A DNA stretch of 64,000 nt from Erwinia pyri (GTDB lineage Bacteria > Pseudomonadota > Gammaproteobacteria > Enterobacterales > Enterobacteriaceae): assembly GCF_030758455.1 (NCBI RefSeq), contig NZ_CP132353.1, forward strand, positions 1,488,001 through 1,552,000. The letters run 5' to 3'. A program made the translations under genes and the position numbers. Within the stretch, counting starts at the first letter, position 1. Each line of letters starts with the position of its first letter. The notes under the pieces were generated by a model. That model was not told where the DNA came from, did no database searches, and saw only the letters and a list, made by a program, of their open reading frames with translations. Positions 39,557-49,860 of this stretch are shown here, one piece after another.

Positions 39557-40693
39557 ATGGCTTTTCGCGTAGCACTGAGCGCGTTTTTGTCACTGGTGGT
39601 GGCGATGGGGATCGGGCGATTCGCCTTTACGCCCCAGGTACCTTTAATGATTGGCGAACATCAGCTCTCGCTGACCAGTGCGGCGGTGGTCGCTGCCTTC
39701 AACTATCTGGGCTATCTCTGCGGCTCCTGGAATGCGATGCGGGCGACGCAGCAGGTGGAGCTGCGCCTGAAAGTGGGCGTCTGGGGGGCGGTGATCCTGA
39801 CCCTGCTCTCTGCCTGCGTGACCGGGCCGTGGCTGCACGGCATTATTCGCTTCTTTATTGGCTGGGCCAGCGGCTGGGCAATGGTATTGATTGCCGCCTG
39901 GAGCAATGAACAGTTGCACAGGCTGGGACGCCCCGGTCTGAGCGCGGCGGTGTTTGCCGGGCCGGGTACCGGGATTTTCCTGAGCGGCATGCTGGCAGTG
40001 GCGCTGCATTCGCATAATGTTAACGCCTCCTGGGCCTGGTTTGCCTATGGCGTACTGGCGCTGATGCTGGTGGGACTGATTGCCCGCAACCTTCCGCGCA
40101 AAGGAGAGCTGCATCGTCCGGAAACTGCTCCCGAGCCGCTGGTACTGACGGCCGGATTGAAAAAGCTGGTCTGGAGCTATGCGCTGGCTGGATTCGGCTA
40201 CATCCTTCCCGCCACCTTTCTGTCGCAAATGGCGGCCTCCCGCTTTCCCGACAGCCCTGTTGCGCAGTACGTCTGGCCGATCTTTGGCGGTTCAGCCGTG
40301 CTGGGGATTGGGTTGGGCATTCTTACCCGTCAGTATGGCAAAGCCAATACGCGGCTGGCGATAGCTTTATGGGCGCAGGCCGTCGGCGTATTTTGTGCTG
40401 ATATCCTGCCCGGCATCAGCGGGTTAGCGATTGGTGCGGCGCTGGTTGGCGGCGGCTTCCTCTGCGTGGTGCAGCTCTCCCTGCAATATGGCCGGGAGAT
40501 GGCGCCGCGGCATACGCGCTATCTGGCGGGCCTGCTTACCACCGTCTATGCGGTAGGGCAGCTGGTGGGGCCGCTGCTGTCGGCGATCTCCACCGCGCTG
40601 ACGCACCAGCTGGAGCCTGCGCTCTATGTAGCTGGCGCAGGGCTCGCGATCGCCGGGGCGCTGGTCTGGCGGCGCGATCCGGCGGCTGAATGA
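39557..40693 (+). CDS. YbfB/YjiJ family MFS transporter
   Basis: 378 residues from ATG 39557 (AAGGAG 6 bases upstream; GTG 39551 overlaps the spacing and is less likely). Twelve helices, ALSAFLSLVVAMGIGRFAFT at the N-terminus and VFAGPGTGIFLSGMLAVAL in the middle, typical of the YbfB/YjiJ group. Substrate unknown. Divergent LysR gene suggests induction by the substrate. Confidence 0.88.
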   Translation: MAFRVALSAFLSLVVAMGIGRFAFTPQVPLMIGEHQLSLTSAAVVAAFNYLGYLCGSWNAMRATQQVELRLKVGVWGAVILTLLSACVTGPWLHGIIRFFIGWASGWAMVLIAAWSNEQLHRLGRPGLSAAVFAGPGTGIFLSGMLAVALHSHNVNASWAWFAYGVLALMLVGLIARNLPRKGELHRPETAPEPLVLTAGLKKLVWSYALAGFGYILPATFLSQMAASRFPDSPVAQYVWPIFGGSAVLGIGLGILTRQYGKANTRLAIALWAQAVGVFCADILPGISGLAIGAALVGGGFLCVVQLSLQYGREMAPRHTRYLAGLLTTVYAVGQLVGPLLSAISTALTHQLEPALYVAGAGLAIAGALVWRRDPAAE

Positions 40694-40818
40694 AACTGTT
40701 TCACGGCGGTTTAAATTGATTCACTGGATTAACGTCGCAATGTGTACCAAAATACCGCCTCAGAATTTATGCCGGCCCTGTACGGAGCCGGAGTTTCACC
40801 TGCTGGAGAAGAATCACC

Positions 40819-41484
40819 ATGGCTGCGTTAAGTCAGGAAGCCGCACTCGTTCACCAGGCGCTGTTAGCCCGTGGACTGGAAACCCCGTTACGCTCACCTG
40901 CGCGTGAAATGGATGACGAAACCCGTAAACGCCTGATTGCCGGCCATATGACCGAAATCATGCAGTTGCTGAATCTGGATCTGCAAGATGACAGTCTGGC
41001 AGAGACCCCGCATCGCATCGCCAAGATGTATGTGAACGAAGTATTTTCGGGCCTGGATTATGCTAATTTCCCGAAAATTACCGTTATTCAGAACAAAATG
41101 AAGGTCGATGAGATGGTCACCGTGCGCGATATCACGCTGACCAGCACCTGTGAACACCATTTTGTAATCATTGATGGTAAGGCAACCGTAGCCTACATTC
41201 CGAAAGACACGGTGATTGGCCTCTCTAAAATCAACCGCATCGTGCAGTTCTTCTCCTCGCGTCCGCAGGTTCAGGAACGTCTGACCCAGCAGATCCTGGT
41301 GGCACTGCAAACGCTGCTCGGCACCACCAACGTGGCGGTCTCTATTGACGCTGTGCACTACTGCGTGAAGGCTCGCGGGATCCGTGATGCCACCAGTGCC
41401 ACCACCACCACCTCGCTGGGCGGCTTGTTCAAGTCCAGCCAGAATACCCGCCAGGAATTTTTACGCGCGGTGCGTCACAGCTAG
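40819..41484 (+). CDS. folE: GTP cyclohydrolase I
   Basis: 221 residues (E. coli 222). Zinc ligands Cys111 and His114 in TSTCEHHF and Cys182 in HYCVKARG. Converts GTP to dihydroneopterin triphosphate, first step of folate synthesis. yeiB follows after 22 bp, as in E. coli. Confidence 0.98.
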   Translation: MAALSQEAALVHQALLARGLETPLRSPAREMDDETRKRLIAGHMTEIMQLLNLDLQDDSLAETPHRIAKMYVNEVFSGLDYANFPKITVIQNKMKVDEMVTVRDITLTSTCEHHFVIIDGKATVAYIPKDTVIGLSKINRIVQFFSSRPQVQERLTQQILVALQTLLGTTNVAVSIDAVHYCVKARGIRDATSATTTTSLGGLFKSSQNTRQEFLRAVRHS

Positions 41485-41506
41485 TCACTGCTAACAGGAA
41501 CCCCTG

Positions 41507-42673
41507 ATGCCACGGATTCATACGCTCGATTTTATTCGCGGCCTGGCCATTCTGGGGATCCTGTTACTCAATATCGTGGCCTTCGGGCTCCCTTCTGCTG
41601 CCTATCTTAATCCTGCCTGGCAGGGAAATTTTCCCGCCACCAGCGAAGCGCTGACCTGGGCGGCGATGGATCTGTTTGCTCAGGTCAAATTCCTCAGCCT
41701 CTTTGCGCTATTATTTGGCGCCAGCCTGCAGTTACTGCTGCCGCGTGGCAAACGCTGGCTCCAGTCCCGTCTCTGCTGGCTGATGCTTATTGGTCTGCTT
41801 CATAATCTCCTGTTCTGGGATGGCGATATTCTGCTGGATTACGGTCTGGTAGGGCTGGTGGTCTGGCGGATGATCCGCGATGTGCCCACCTCCCGGCAGC
41901 TGCTGAATACCGGCGTGATGCTCTACGTTGTTGGTACGGCGGTGCTGATTATTCTTGGCATGGGCACCAGCCCCGAGCCGAACAGCTCCTGGCTGCCCGG
42001 CATTGCCAACGTTCAGTATGAAACGTTCTGGCACACGCAGGGCGGCTGGCAGGCGATTCAGGGAAGGCTGGACCGCTTCTCCTCTGCATTGATGGCGCTG
42101 GCGGCGCAGTATGGCTGGCAGTTGGCGGGGTTGATGATGGTGGGCGGTGCGTTAATGCGTAACGGCTGGCTGCAGGGAGAGCGCAGCCTGAGCCACTATC
42201 GCCGGACGGCGCTGATCCTGATCTCCCTGGCCTGGCTCATTCAGTTACCCGCTATTTATCTGCAATGGCAGACCGGCTGGGCGTTTCGCTGGGCGGCCTT
42301 CTTCCTGCAGGTGCCGCGTGAGCTGGCTGCACCGCTACAGGCCGTCGGCTATGCTGCACTCTGCTACGGCTTCTGGCCGACGCTTGCCCGGCTGCGCCTC
42401 GTTCACGTTATCAGCTGCGTGGGGCGCATGGCGCTGAGCAACTATCTGCTGCAGACGCTGATCTGCACCACGCTGTTTGACCGCTTTGGGCTGTTTAACA
42501 AGCTGGACCGTCTGCAACTGCTCGCGCTGGTGCCTGCTGTCTGGGCGGTCAATATGCTGGTTTCCGTGCTGTGGCTGCACCATTTCCGTCAGGGCCCGCT
42601 GGAAGCACTCTGGCGCAAGCTTACCCAGCTCACCGGCGGTAAACCGCTGGAAAAAAGTGCTGCCGGAGAATGA
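41507..42673 (+). CDS. yeiB: DUF418 membrane protein YeiB
   Basis: 388 residues (E. coli 385). About ten helices; N-terminal RIHTLDFIRGLAILGILLLN and C-terminal DUF418 (CVGRMALSNYLLQTLICTTL). Function unknown; cotranscribed with folE and followed by galS. Confidence 0.94.
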   Translation: MPRIHTLDFIRGLAILGILLLNIVAFGLPSAAYLNPAWQGNFPATSEALTWAAMDLFAQVKFLSLFALLFGASLQLLLPRGKRWLQSRLCWLMLIGLLHNLLFWDGDILLDYGLVGLVVWRMIRDVPTSRQLLNTGVMLYVVGTAVLIILGMGTSPEPNSSWLPGIANVQYETFWHTQGGWQAIQGRLDRFSSALMALAAQYGWQLAGLMMVGGALMRNGWLQGERSLSHYRRTALILISLAWLIQLPAIYLQWQTGWAFRWAAFFLQVPRELAAPLQAVGYAALCYGFWPTLARLRLVHVISCVGRMALSNYLLQTLICTTLFDRFGLFNKLDRLQLLALVPAVWAVNMLVSVLWLHHFRQGPLEALWRKLTQLTGGKPLEKSAAGE

Positions 42674-42700
42674 CGCAGCTCACAAAGGTTGCAGAATTGT

Positions 42701-42762
42701 ATGTAACCGTTTTCATCGTTGTGACGAGATTCACGTAGCCCGCGGCCAACCCCTGCCAGAAT
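42701..42762 (+). promoter_or_regulatory. galS promoter: GalS/GalR operator, CRP site and -10
   Basis: Operator ATGTAACCGTTTTCAT (42701-42716), CRP site TGTGA-CGAGAT-TCACG (42720-42735, 9 of 10 consensus bases) and a -10-like CAGAAT (42757-42762). The CRP centre would sit at -41.5 relative to a start near 42769, the class II activation distance. Confidence 0.78.
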
Positions 42763-42824
42763 AGCCCCCAGAACAGTGTCTCAGGAAGGGCTATGCAAAT
42801 TCTAAACTTCTCAGGTAATCGCCT

Positions 42825-43865
42825 ATGATTACCATCCGTGATGTGGCCCGCGAGGCGGGCGTGTCGGTAGCTACGGTATCACGCGTGCTGAATAACAGCG
42901 CCGCCGTAACGCCTGAGACCCGTGACATGGTTCTGCAAATTGTGGAAGGGCTGGGGTACCGGCCCAATGCCAACGCCCAGGCGCTGGCGACGCAGATTAG
43001 CGATACCATCGGCGTGGTGGTGATGGATGTCTCCGATCCTTTCTTTGGTGCGTTGGTGAAAGCGGTGGATACCGTTGCACAACGCATGCAAAAACATGTG
43101 CTTATCAACAATTCTTATCATCAGGCTGACAAAGAGCGCCATGCAATTGAGGTGCTGATCCGTCAGCGCTGTAACGCGCTGGTGGTCCATGCCAAGGCGC
43201 TGCCCGATGCCGAACTCTGTTCGCTGATGGATCAGGTGCCAGGAATGGTGCTGATTAACCGTACCATTCCTGGCTATGCGCATCGTTGCGTCTGTCTGGA
43301 TAACGTCAGCGGCGCGCTGATGGCGACGCGGATGCTGCAGCAGCAGGGGCACCAGCGCATTGGCTATCTGGGATCCAGTCATCCTATCGAGGATGTGAAT
43401 CAGCGCCGGGAAGGGTGGCAGCAGGCGCTGGAGGAGCAGGGAGCCACGCCTCCCGAGAGCTGGATTGCCAGCGCGGAGCCCGATATGCAGGGTGGCGAAG
43501 CGGCAATGGTGGAGCTGCTGGGGCGTAATCTTCATCTTACGGCAGTATTCACCTACAACGACAGCATGGCTGCAGGCGCGCTGGCGGCGTTGAAAGATAA
43601 CGGCATTGCGGTGCCACAGCATTTGTCTGTAGTGGGCTTTGACGATATCCCCATCTCCAGGTATACCGATCCGCAACTCACTACTGTCCGCTATCCGATT
43701 GTTTCTATGGCAAAACTCGCCACTGAGCTGGCGCTGAAGGGCGCGGCTGGCGAACTGGATCTCAACGCCCAGCACTGCTTTATGCCGACGCTGGTACGCC
43801 GCCATTCCGTGGCGATCCGGCAAAATGTGGCGCCGATCACTAACTCAAGCGATTCAGCGGTGTAA
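42825..43865 (+). CDS. galS: DNA-binding transcriptional isorepressor GalS
   Basis: 346 residues (E. coli 346). LacI family: [23 protein letters not shown] with hinge helix [14 protein letters not shown], then a periplasmic-binding-protein-like sugar domain. Represses mgl and its own gene; D-galactose/D-fucose induces. Directly upstream of mglBAC as in E. coli. Its stop codon lies inside the mgl operator. Confidence 0.96.
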   Translation: MITIRDVAREAGVSVATVSRVLNNSAAVTPETRDMVLQIVEGLGYRPNANAQALATQISDTIGVVVMDVSDPFFGALVKAVDTVAQRMQKHVLINNSYHQADKERHAIEVLIRQRCNALVVHAKALPDAELCSLMDQVPGMVLINRTIPGYAHRCVCLDNVSGALMATRMLQQQGHQRIGYLGSSHPIEDVNQRREGWQQALEEQGATPPESWIASAEPDMQGGEAAMVELLGRNLHLTAVFTYNDSMAAGALAALKDNGIAVPQHLSVVGFDDIPISRYTDPQLTTVRYPIVSMAKLATELALKGAAGELDLNAQHCFMPTLVRRHSVAIRQNVAPITNSSDSAV

Positions 43866-43920
43866 CCGTTTTCAATTTGTGAGTGTATTCACAGTTAATT
43901 AACATCAGCTTCTCTATGAT
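43860..43920 (+). promoter_or_regulatory. mglB promoter: GalS operator, CRP site and -10
   Basis: Operator GTGTAACCGTTTTCAA (43860-43875) includes the galS stop. A perfect CRP palindrome TGTGA-GTGTAT-TCACA (43878-43893) and -10 TATGAT (43915-43920) follow. CRP centre to predicted start (about 43927) is 41.5 bp. The leader then runs about 248 nt to mglB. Confidence 0.88.
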
Positions 43921-44174
43921 GACAGCAACTTGCAGGGGTTGAAACATTATGTAACGTCGCCGGGTCCCTTTATACCGGCCGCTACGCGCTCTGTGAAACA
44001 GTTCATTACACAGCATTCTGGAAGTTTCACCATACAGGGAGGTTGGGTTCTTTTAACAAATAAACGGCCTCAGTTAATGTTTTTATAACATTATGCCGGG
44101 CCTGAAAATAACCGTTTTGCCAGCTCATAAGAGCAAAGCGGTGAGTAAGACCCTACATAAAAACCGGAGATACC
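43921..44174. other. Long mglB leader
   Basis: About 250 nt without a gene between the predicted transcript start and mglB. It contains ACATTATGCCGGG (44088-44100), repeated exactly before mglA. Confidence 0.5.
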
Positions 44175-45170
44175 ATGAATAAGAAGGCTTTCACCCTCAC
44201 TGCCCTGGTTGCCAGCATGATGTTTGGTGCAACAGCTCACGCTGCCGACACCCGTATCGGCGTGACCATCTACAAATACGATGACAACTTTATGTCCGTC
44301 GTGCGCAAAGACATTGAGAAAGAGGCGAAAAACAGCAGTGGCGTTCAGCTGCTGATGAACGACTCACAGAACAGCCAGTCTACCCAGAACGATCAGATCG
44401 ACGTGCTGGTGGCAAAAGGCGTGAAGGCGCTGGCCATTAACCTGGTTGACCCGGCTGCGGCTGCGGTGGTGATCAGTAAAGCCAAATCCAACGACATTCC
44501 TATCGTGTTCTTCAATAAAGAGCCAACGGCGAAAGCGCTCGCCAGCTATGACAAAGCTTATTACGTCGGCACTGATTCTAAAGAGTCTGGCGTGAAGCAG
44601 GGCGAGCTGATTGAAAAACACTGGAAATCGACGCCGGCCTGGGATCTGAACAAAGATGGCGTGATCCAGTTTGTGCTGCTGAAAGGCGAGCCGGGTCATC
44701 CGGATGCTGAAGCGCGTACTAAATATGTTATCGACACGCTGACCAAAGACGGCTTGAAAACTCAGCAGCTGCATCTTGATACCGCTATGTGGGATACCGC
44801 CCAGGCGAAAGACAAGATGGATGCCTGGTTATCTGGCCCGAACGGCAACAAAATCGAAGTGGTTATCGCCAACAACGATGCGATGGCGATGGGTGCGGTA
44901 GAAGCGCTGAAAGCGCACAACAAATCTGCTGTGCCGGTGTTTGGTGTGGATGCCCTGCCAGAAGCGCTGGCGATGGTGAAATCTGGCGCAATGGCCGGCA
45001 CCGTGCTGAACGATGCGGAAAACCAGGCCAGAGCTACCTTCCAGATGGCGAAAAACCTGGCAGATGGCAAACCGGCTACCGAAGGCACCAACTACAAGCT
45101 TGACGGCAAAGTCGTGCGCGTAGCTTACGTACCGGTTGATAAAGAGAATCTGTCTCAGTTCACAAAATAA
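44175..45170 (+). CDS. mglB: Galactose/glucose-binding periplasmic protein
   Basis: 331 residues (E. coli 332). Signal peptide ending AHA before [16 protein letters not shown]. Calcium loop [10 protein letters not shown] is conserved. Delivers galactose, glucose and methyl-galactosides to MglAC and to the Trg chemoreceptor. Followed by an intercistronic hairpin, consistent with its higher expression than mglA. Confidence 0.98.
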   Translation: MNKKAFTLTALVASMMFGATAHAADTRIGVTIYKYDDNFMSVVRKDIEKEAKNSSGVQLLMNDSQNSQSTQNDQIDVLVAKGVKALAINLVDPAAAAVVISKAKSNDIPIVFFNKEPTAKALASYDKAYYVGTDSKESGVKQGELIEKHWKSTPAWDLNKDGVIQFVLLKGEPGHPDAEARTKYVIDTLTKDGLKTQQLHLDTAMWDTAQAKDKMDAWLSGPNGNKIEVVIANNDAMAMGAVEALKAHNKSAVPVFGVDALPEALAMVKSGAMAGTVLNDAENQARATFQMAKNLADGKPATEGTNYKLDGKVVRVAYVPVDKENLSQFTK

Positions 45171-45181
45171 GCCTTACCTGT

Positions 45182-45209
45182 ACCAGGCTGGCTGACGCGC
45201 CAGCCTGGT
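45182..45209 (+). terminator. Intercistronic hairpin mglB-mglA
   Basis: Perfect 11-bp arms ACCAGGCTGGC/GCCAGCCTGGT with loop TGACGC, 11 bp after mglB. No T tract, so more likely a 3' stabiliser or partial attenuator than a full terminator. Confidence 0.8.
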
Positions 45210-45237
45210 TTCTCGCCACATTATGCCGGGTAGAATT

Positions 45238-46758
45238 ATGGGCAGTGATAAAGTGCAAACACAGCGCGAATATCTACTGGAAATGACCGATGTCAGCAAG
45301 TCATTTCCTGGGGTTAAAGCACTGGATAACGTGAATTTAAAAATTCGCCCTCATTCTGTTCACGCCCTGATGGGTGAGAACGGAGCAGGGAAGTCGACCT
45401 TATTAAAATGCTTATTTGGCATTTACAGTAAAGATTCGGGGAGCATTCTTTTTCAGGGCAAAGAGATCGATTTTAAGAGTTCCAAAGAGGCGCTGGAAAA
45501 CGGCGTGTCGATGGTTCACCAGGAATTAAACCTGGTACTGCAGCGCACGGTCATGGATAACATGTGGCTGGGACGTTACCCGCGCAAAGGATTCTTTGTT
45601 GATCACGATAAAATGTATCGTGATACAAAAGCTATTTTTGATGAACTGGATATTGATATTGATCCGCGGGACAAGGTAATTACGCTCTCTGTTTCGCAGA
45701 TGCAGATGGTGGAAATTGCCAAAGCTTTTTCGTATGACGCTAAAATCGTTATTATGGATGAGCCTACGTCGTCATTAACGGAAAAAGAGGTGAATCACTT
45801 ATTCACCATTATCCGTAAGCTGAAAGATCGCGGCTGCGGCATTGTCTATATTTCTCATAAAATGGAAGAGATTTTCCAGCTTTGTGATGAGATCACCATC
45901 CTGCGCGACGGCCAGTGGATCGCCACTCAGCCGCTCGAAGGGCTGGATATGGATAAGATCATCGCCATGATGGTTGGACGCTCGCTGAACCAGCGTTTCC
46001 CGGATAAAACCAACGTGCCCGGTGAAACTATTCTGGAAGTGCGTAACCTGACCTCTCTGCGTCAGCCCTCCATTCGGGATATCTCCTTTGACCTGCGTAA
46101 GGGTGAGATCCTGGGCGTGGCGGGGCTGGTAGGGGCGAAGCGTACGGATATCGTGGAAACTCTGTTCGGCATCCGCGAGAAGTCTGGCGGCACCATTAAG
46201 CTACACGGCAAAAAAATTAATAACCATAGCGCTAACGAAGCGATCAACCACGGCTTTGCTCTGGTGACCGAAGAGCGTCGCGCTACCGGTATTTATGCGT
46301 TTCTGGATATCGGCTTTAACTCGCTGATCTCCAATATCCGTAAATACAAAAACAGTATTGGCCTGCTGGATAACAGCCGGATGAAGAGCGACACGCAGTG
46401 GGTCATTGACTCAATGCGGGTAAAAACGCCGGGGCATCACACCTCCATCGGTTCGCTCTCTGGTGGGAACCAGCAAAAAGTCATTATTGGTCGCTGGCTG
46501 TTAACGCAGCCGGAAATATTAATGCTGGACGAACCCACCCGCGGAATTGATGTCGGGGCGAAGTTTGAGATCTATCAGCTAATTTCAGAGCTGGCGAAGA
46601 AGGATAAAGGCATCATTATTATCTCTTCTGAAATGCCAGAACTCTTAGGCATTACCGACAGGATTTTGGTAATGAGTAACGGCATGGTTGCGGGCATAGT
46701 AGAAACAAAATCGACAACGCAAAACGAAATATTACGTTTAGCATCGTTGCACCTTTAA
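45238..46758 (+). CDS. mglA: Galactose/methyl-galactoside ABC ATPase
   Basis: 506 residues from ATG 45238, the exact E. coli MglA length; an ATG 15 bp earlier is in frame. Two ABC domains: first with Walker [10 protein letters not shown] and VIMDEPT; second with degenerate Walker [10 protein letters not shown] and signature LSGGNQQKV, as usual in sugar ATPases of this family. Energises MglC. Confidence 0.97.
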   Translation: MGSDKVQTQREYLLEMTDVSKSFPGVKALDNVNLKIRPHSVHALMGENGAGKSTLLKCLFGIYSKDSGSILFQGKEIDFKSSKEALENGVSMVHQELNLVLQRTVMDNMWLGRYPRKGFFVDHDKMYRDTKAIFDELDIDIDPRDKVITLSVSQMQMVEIAKAFSYDAKIVIMDEPTSSLTEKEVNHLFTIIRKLKDRGCGIVYISHKMEEIFQLCDEITILRDGQWIATQPLEGLDMDKIIAMMVGRSLNQRFPDKTNVPGETILEVRNLTSLRQPSIRDISFDLRKGEILGVAGLVGAKRTDIVETLFGIREKSGGTIKLHGKKINNHSANEAINHGFALVTEERRATGIYAFLDIGFNSLISNIRKYKNSIGLLDNSRMKSDTQWVIDSMRVKTPGHHTSIGSLSGGNQQKVIIGRWLLTQPEILMLDEPTRGIDVGAKFEIYQLISELAKKDKGIIIISSEMPELLGITDRILVMSNGMVAGIVETKSTTQNEILRLASLHL

Positions 46759-46777
46759 TAGGGTAAGGGCTGTTACC

Positions 46778-47788
46778 ATGAAAGCAGTGAATAAGAAAAG
46801 TGCGCTCACCTGGTTAAAAGAGGGCGGGATATACGTTGTGTTGCTGGTGCTGCTGGCAATCATTATCTTCCAGGATCCAACATTCTTAAGTTTAATGAAC
46901 CTGAGTAACATTCTTACCCAGTCATCCGTGCGTATTATTATCGCGCTGGGCGTGGCGGGGCTGATTGTCACCCAGGGTACTGACCTCTCAGCGGGCCGTC
47001 AGGTTGGCCTGGCTGCGGTTGTCGCCGCCACGCTGTTACAGGCGATGGATAATGCCAACAAAGTGTTCCCACACATGGACACGGTGCCGATCCCACTGGT
47101 GATCCTGGCGGTGTGCATCATTGGTGGCATCATTGGTCTGGTGAACGGCCTGATTATCGCCTATCTGAAAGTGACGCCGTTTATCACCACGCTGGGCACG
47201 ATGATCATTGTTTACGGTATTAACTCGCTCTATTACGACTACGTGGGCGCGTCACCGATTGCAGGCTTTGACGAGAAGTTTTCGACATTTGCCCAAGGCT
47301 TTATTCGCTTTGGCGACTTCAAGCTCTCTTACATCACCTTCTATGCAGCTATCGCGGTATTCTTTGTCTGGATTCTGTGGAACAAAACCCGCTTTGGTAA
47401 AAACATTTTTGCTATCGGTGGTAACCCGGAAGCGGCGCGTGTATCAGGCGTGAACGTCAACTTCAACCTGATCCTGATCTATGCGCTCTCTGGTGTTTTC
47501 TACGCCTTTGGCGGGATGCTGGAAGCGGGGCGTATCGGTTCGGCAACCAACAACCTCGGCTTTATGTATGAGCTTGACGCCATTGCGGCCTGCGTAGTGG
47601 GCGGCGTATCCTTTGCTGGCGGCGTGGGTACGGTAGCGGGCGTGGTAACGGGCGTGCTGATCTTCACCGTTATCAACTACGGCCTGACCTATATCGGCGT
47701 TAACCCTTACTGGCAGTACATCATCAAGGGCGGCATCATCATCTTCGCCGTGGCGCTGGACTCCCTGAAGTACGCACGTAAGAAATAA
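46778..47788 (+). CDS. mglC: Galactose/methyl-galactoside ABC permease
   Basis: 336 residues, equal to E. coli MglC. Monosaccharide permease family (RbsC-like), about ten helices, with GLIVTQGTDLSAGRQVGLAA. Last gene of the operon, with a strong terminator. Confidence 0.98.
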   Translation: MKAVNKKSALTWLKEGGIYVVLLVLLAIIIFQDPTFLSLMNLSNILTQSSVRIIIALGVAGLIVTQGTDLSAGRQVGLAAVVAATLLQAMDNANKVFPHMDTVPIPLVILAVCIIGGIIGLVNGLIIAYLKVTPFITTLGTMIIVYGINSLYYDYVGASPIAGFDEKFSTFAQGFIRFGDFKLSYITFYAAIAVFFVWILWNKTRFGKNIFAIGGNPEAARVSGVNVNFNLILIYALSGVFYAFGGMLEAGRIGSATNNLGFMYELDAIAACVVGGVSFAGGVGTVAGVVTGVLIFTVINYGLTYIGVNPYWQYIIKGGIIIFAVALDSLKYARKK

Positions 47789-47802
47789 TGGCTTAAGCAT
47801 AT

Positions 47803-47840
47803 AAAAAGGTCAGGCAGCATTTGCTCCCTGACCTTTTTTT
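47803..47840. terminator. mglC terminator
   Basis: AAAAAGGTCAGG...CCTGACCTTTTTTT, strong stem and T7; the A-run on the left may also serve the convergent GH127 gene. Confidence 0.93.
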
Positions 47841-47856
47841 ATGTTCGTTTTATCAT

Positions 47857-49833
47857 TCAGGCTTCGTTAATCCAGACACGCATTTCACCTTCCCCCCGAT
47901 TTGCCCAGCTGAAGTAAGGCACGAACGTCAACGTCTGAGCCGTCAGCCTGGCGGGGGCCGGATTATAACTATAAAGAGGCTGATGTAACGCGTCTGCTGA
48001 ATCTTCCCGCAAGCCATCAACCTGCAGCAGGGTTTTACCTTTGAACAGTCCGGTTCCTGCAAGTGTACGGAATTCGGCTGCCGCCGGAATGTGCAGGTTA
48101 TGCAATGCATCACCGTTATCCGCCTCTTCAAGGCAGTACACCAGCGGGCCACGCTGGACAGCCACTTTGCCCGCTACATGGCGCAGCAGCGGGTTGCCTT
48201 TCACCCGGGTGACCTGCATCGGTAACGTCAGCGTAAGGCGATCGCCATCCTGCCACTCCCGATCCACTCGAACATAGCCGTTTTGTTGCCGCTTACCGAT
48301 CTCAAGCGGCGTGCCATTAAGCGTCAGCTCTGGCATGGCGCACCAGTCCGGCAGGCGCAGGCCAAGCGTGGCTCTGAGCGGCTGGTTACAGGCGATATCA
48401 ACCAGTACGGTTCCCTGCCAAGGATAGCCGCCACTCTGTTTTATCTTCAGTGTATGGCCGCCAACGCTGGTTTCGACATCGCTCCCCACATACAGGTTGA
48501 TGTCCAGCCCGTCAGCACGGCGCGCGTAAATGTAATGGCCGAGAGAGGCAAGCAGGCGCGAAATATTGGGAGGGCAACAGGCACAGCCGAACCAGCGCTG
48601 GCGAACCGGTTTAACATGATCGTAAATGTGGTTAAAGCGGATACTTTCAGGATGCACTTCCAGCGGATTAACGTAGAAGAAGTGTTTGCCATCCAGCGCC
48701 ATACCCGCCAGCACAGTGTTATACAGCGCGCGTTCCATCACGTCGGCATAGCGGCTGTCGGCCTCCAGCTGCAACATGCGATTAGCGAACATTATCAGGC
48801 CAATTGAAGCACAGGTTTCGGTATACGCGGTGTCGTTAGGCAGATCATAATCGCAGCTAAATGCTTCACCACTACTCTGGGAACCTATGGCACCAGTGAC
48901 ATAGAGCTGCTTCTGAGCCATGTTTTCCCACAGCCGCTGACAAATCTCGCGCTTCTCCTGATCCTGTGTAATCCTTGCCAGATGGGCAACGCCTGCATAG
49001 AGGTAGACAAATCGTACGGCGTGGCCAATTGCCGTTTCCTGTAGCGCTACCGGCAAATGCGCCTGGCTGTAGGCTTTATCTTTCACCATCCACGCCGGGC
49101 CGTATGTGTTCCAGTAGGACGTCTCGCCTCGTTTTGCATATTCGATATCGTAGTAATGCGGGTTCGTGCCGCGCGCATCAACAAACCAGCGCGTCAGTTC
49201 AAGGTAGCGTTGGGTACCGGTGGCTTCGTAAAGGCGCATTAAAGCTAGTTCGATTTCTGGATGACCGGGATAGCCCTGAAGCTGGTGCTCTTCCGGGCCA
49301 AAAACCGTGGCAATGTGATCGGCAAGTCTGGAAACAATATCCAGCAGACGGGTTTTTCCGGTGGCTTGTGCATAAGCCACACCAGCCTCTATCAGGTGGC
49401 CCGCGCAGTAAAGCTCATGGCATTCTGCCAGATTCGTCCAGCGATCTTTCGGCGCTTTGACCGTGAAATAGGTGTTCAGGTAACCATCTGGTTGCTGCAC
49501 TTCGCCAACCAGTTCAATGACTTCGTCGGCAGTTTTTTCCAGCTCCGCGTCCGGGTTTTTTGCTAAAAGATAAGCGACCGCCTCCAGCCACTTCGCCACA
49601 TCGCTATCCTGAAAAACCATGCCGTAGAACTCGCCATCTTCCTTACCTGCCGCCAAACGGAAATTGGCAATGGCGTGACTCGGTTCGGCATCGTCAACCT
49701 TATCGTTCAGCGCTAGCCACTGATAGGGCACCACGACGTCTTTTACCAGCCGCTGATATTCCAGCCAAAAGCTATCGGTCAGGGTGATGTTCTGTAGCGG
49801 TATTTCGGGTTGCTTGGGTAATGAATGGGGCAC
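47857..49833 (-). CDS. Glycoside hydrolase family 127 (beta-L-arabinofuranosidase type)
   Basis: 658 residues, start GTG 49833 just after GAGGAGG. GH127 (DUF1680) enzyme: the zinc site of the family is made by one Glu and three Cys, matched here by E339 and C341 (YTETC) plus the CACCPPN cluster with C417, C419 and C420; one of these cysteines is the nucleophile in characterised members. No signal peptide, so it acts on sugars already imported. It follows a GPH-family transporter by 27 bp. The likely substrate is a beta-L-arabinofuranosyl oligosaccharide such as from plant hydroxyproline-rich glycoproteins; that is an inference from the family. Confidence 0.9.
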   Translation of the reverse strand: MPHSLPKQPEIPLQNITLTDSFWLEYQRLVKDVVVPYQWLALNDKVDDAEPSHAIANFRLAAGKEDGEFYGMVFQDSDVAKWLEAVAYLLAKNPDAELEKTADEVIELVGEVQQPDGYLNTYFTVKAPKDRWTNLAECHELYCAGHLIEAGVAYAQATGKTRLLDIVSRLADHIATVFGPEEHQLQGYPGHPEIELALMRLYEATGTQRYLELTRWFVDARGTNPHYYDIEYAKRGETSYWNTYGPAWMVKDKAYSQAHLPVALQETAIGHAVRFVYLYAGVAHLARITQDQEKREICQRLWENMAQKQLYVTGAIGSQSSGEAFSCDYDLPNDTAYTETCASIGLIMFANRMLQLEADSRYADVMERALYNTVLAGMALDGKHFFYVNPLEVHPESIRFNHIYDHVKPVRQRWFGCACCPPNISRLLASLGHYIYARRADGLDINLYVGSDVETSVGGHTLKIKQSGGYPWQGTVLVDIACNQPLRATLGLRLPDWCAMPELTLNGTPLEIGKRQQNGYVRVDREWQDGDRLTLTLPMQVTRVKGNPLLRHVAGKVAVQRGPLVYCLEEADNGDALHNLHIPAAAEFRTLAGTGLFKGKTLLQVDGLREDSADALHQPLYSYNPAPARLTAQTLTFVPYFSWANRGEGEMRVWINEA

Positions 49834-49860
49834 GGGACCTCCTCAATGAGTGCAAAGAAT

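Noticed and set aside
42879..43823. 314-codon minus-strand open frame
   Set aside because: Antisense to galS, no family resemblance, no RBS.
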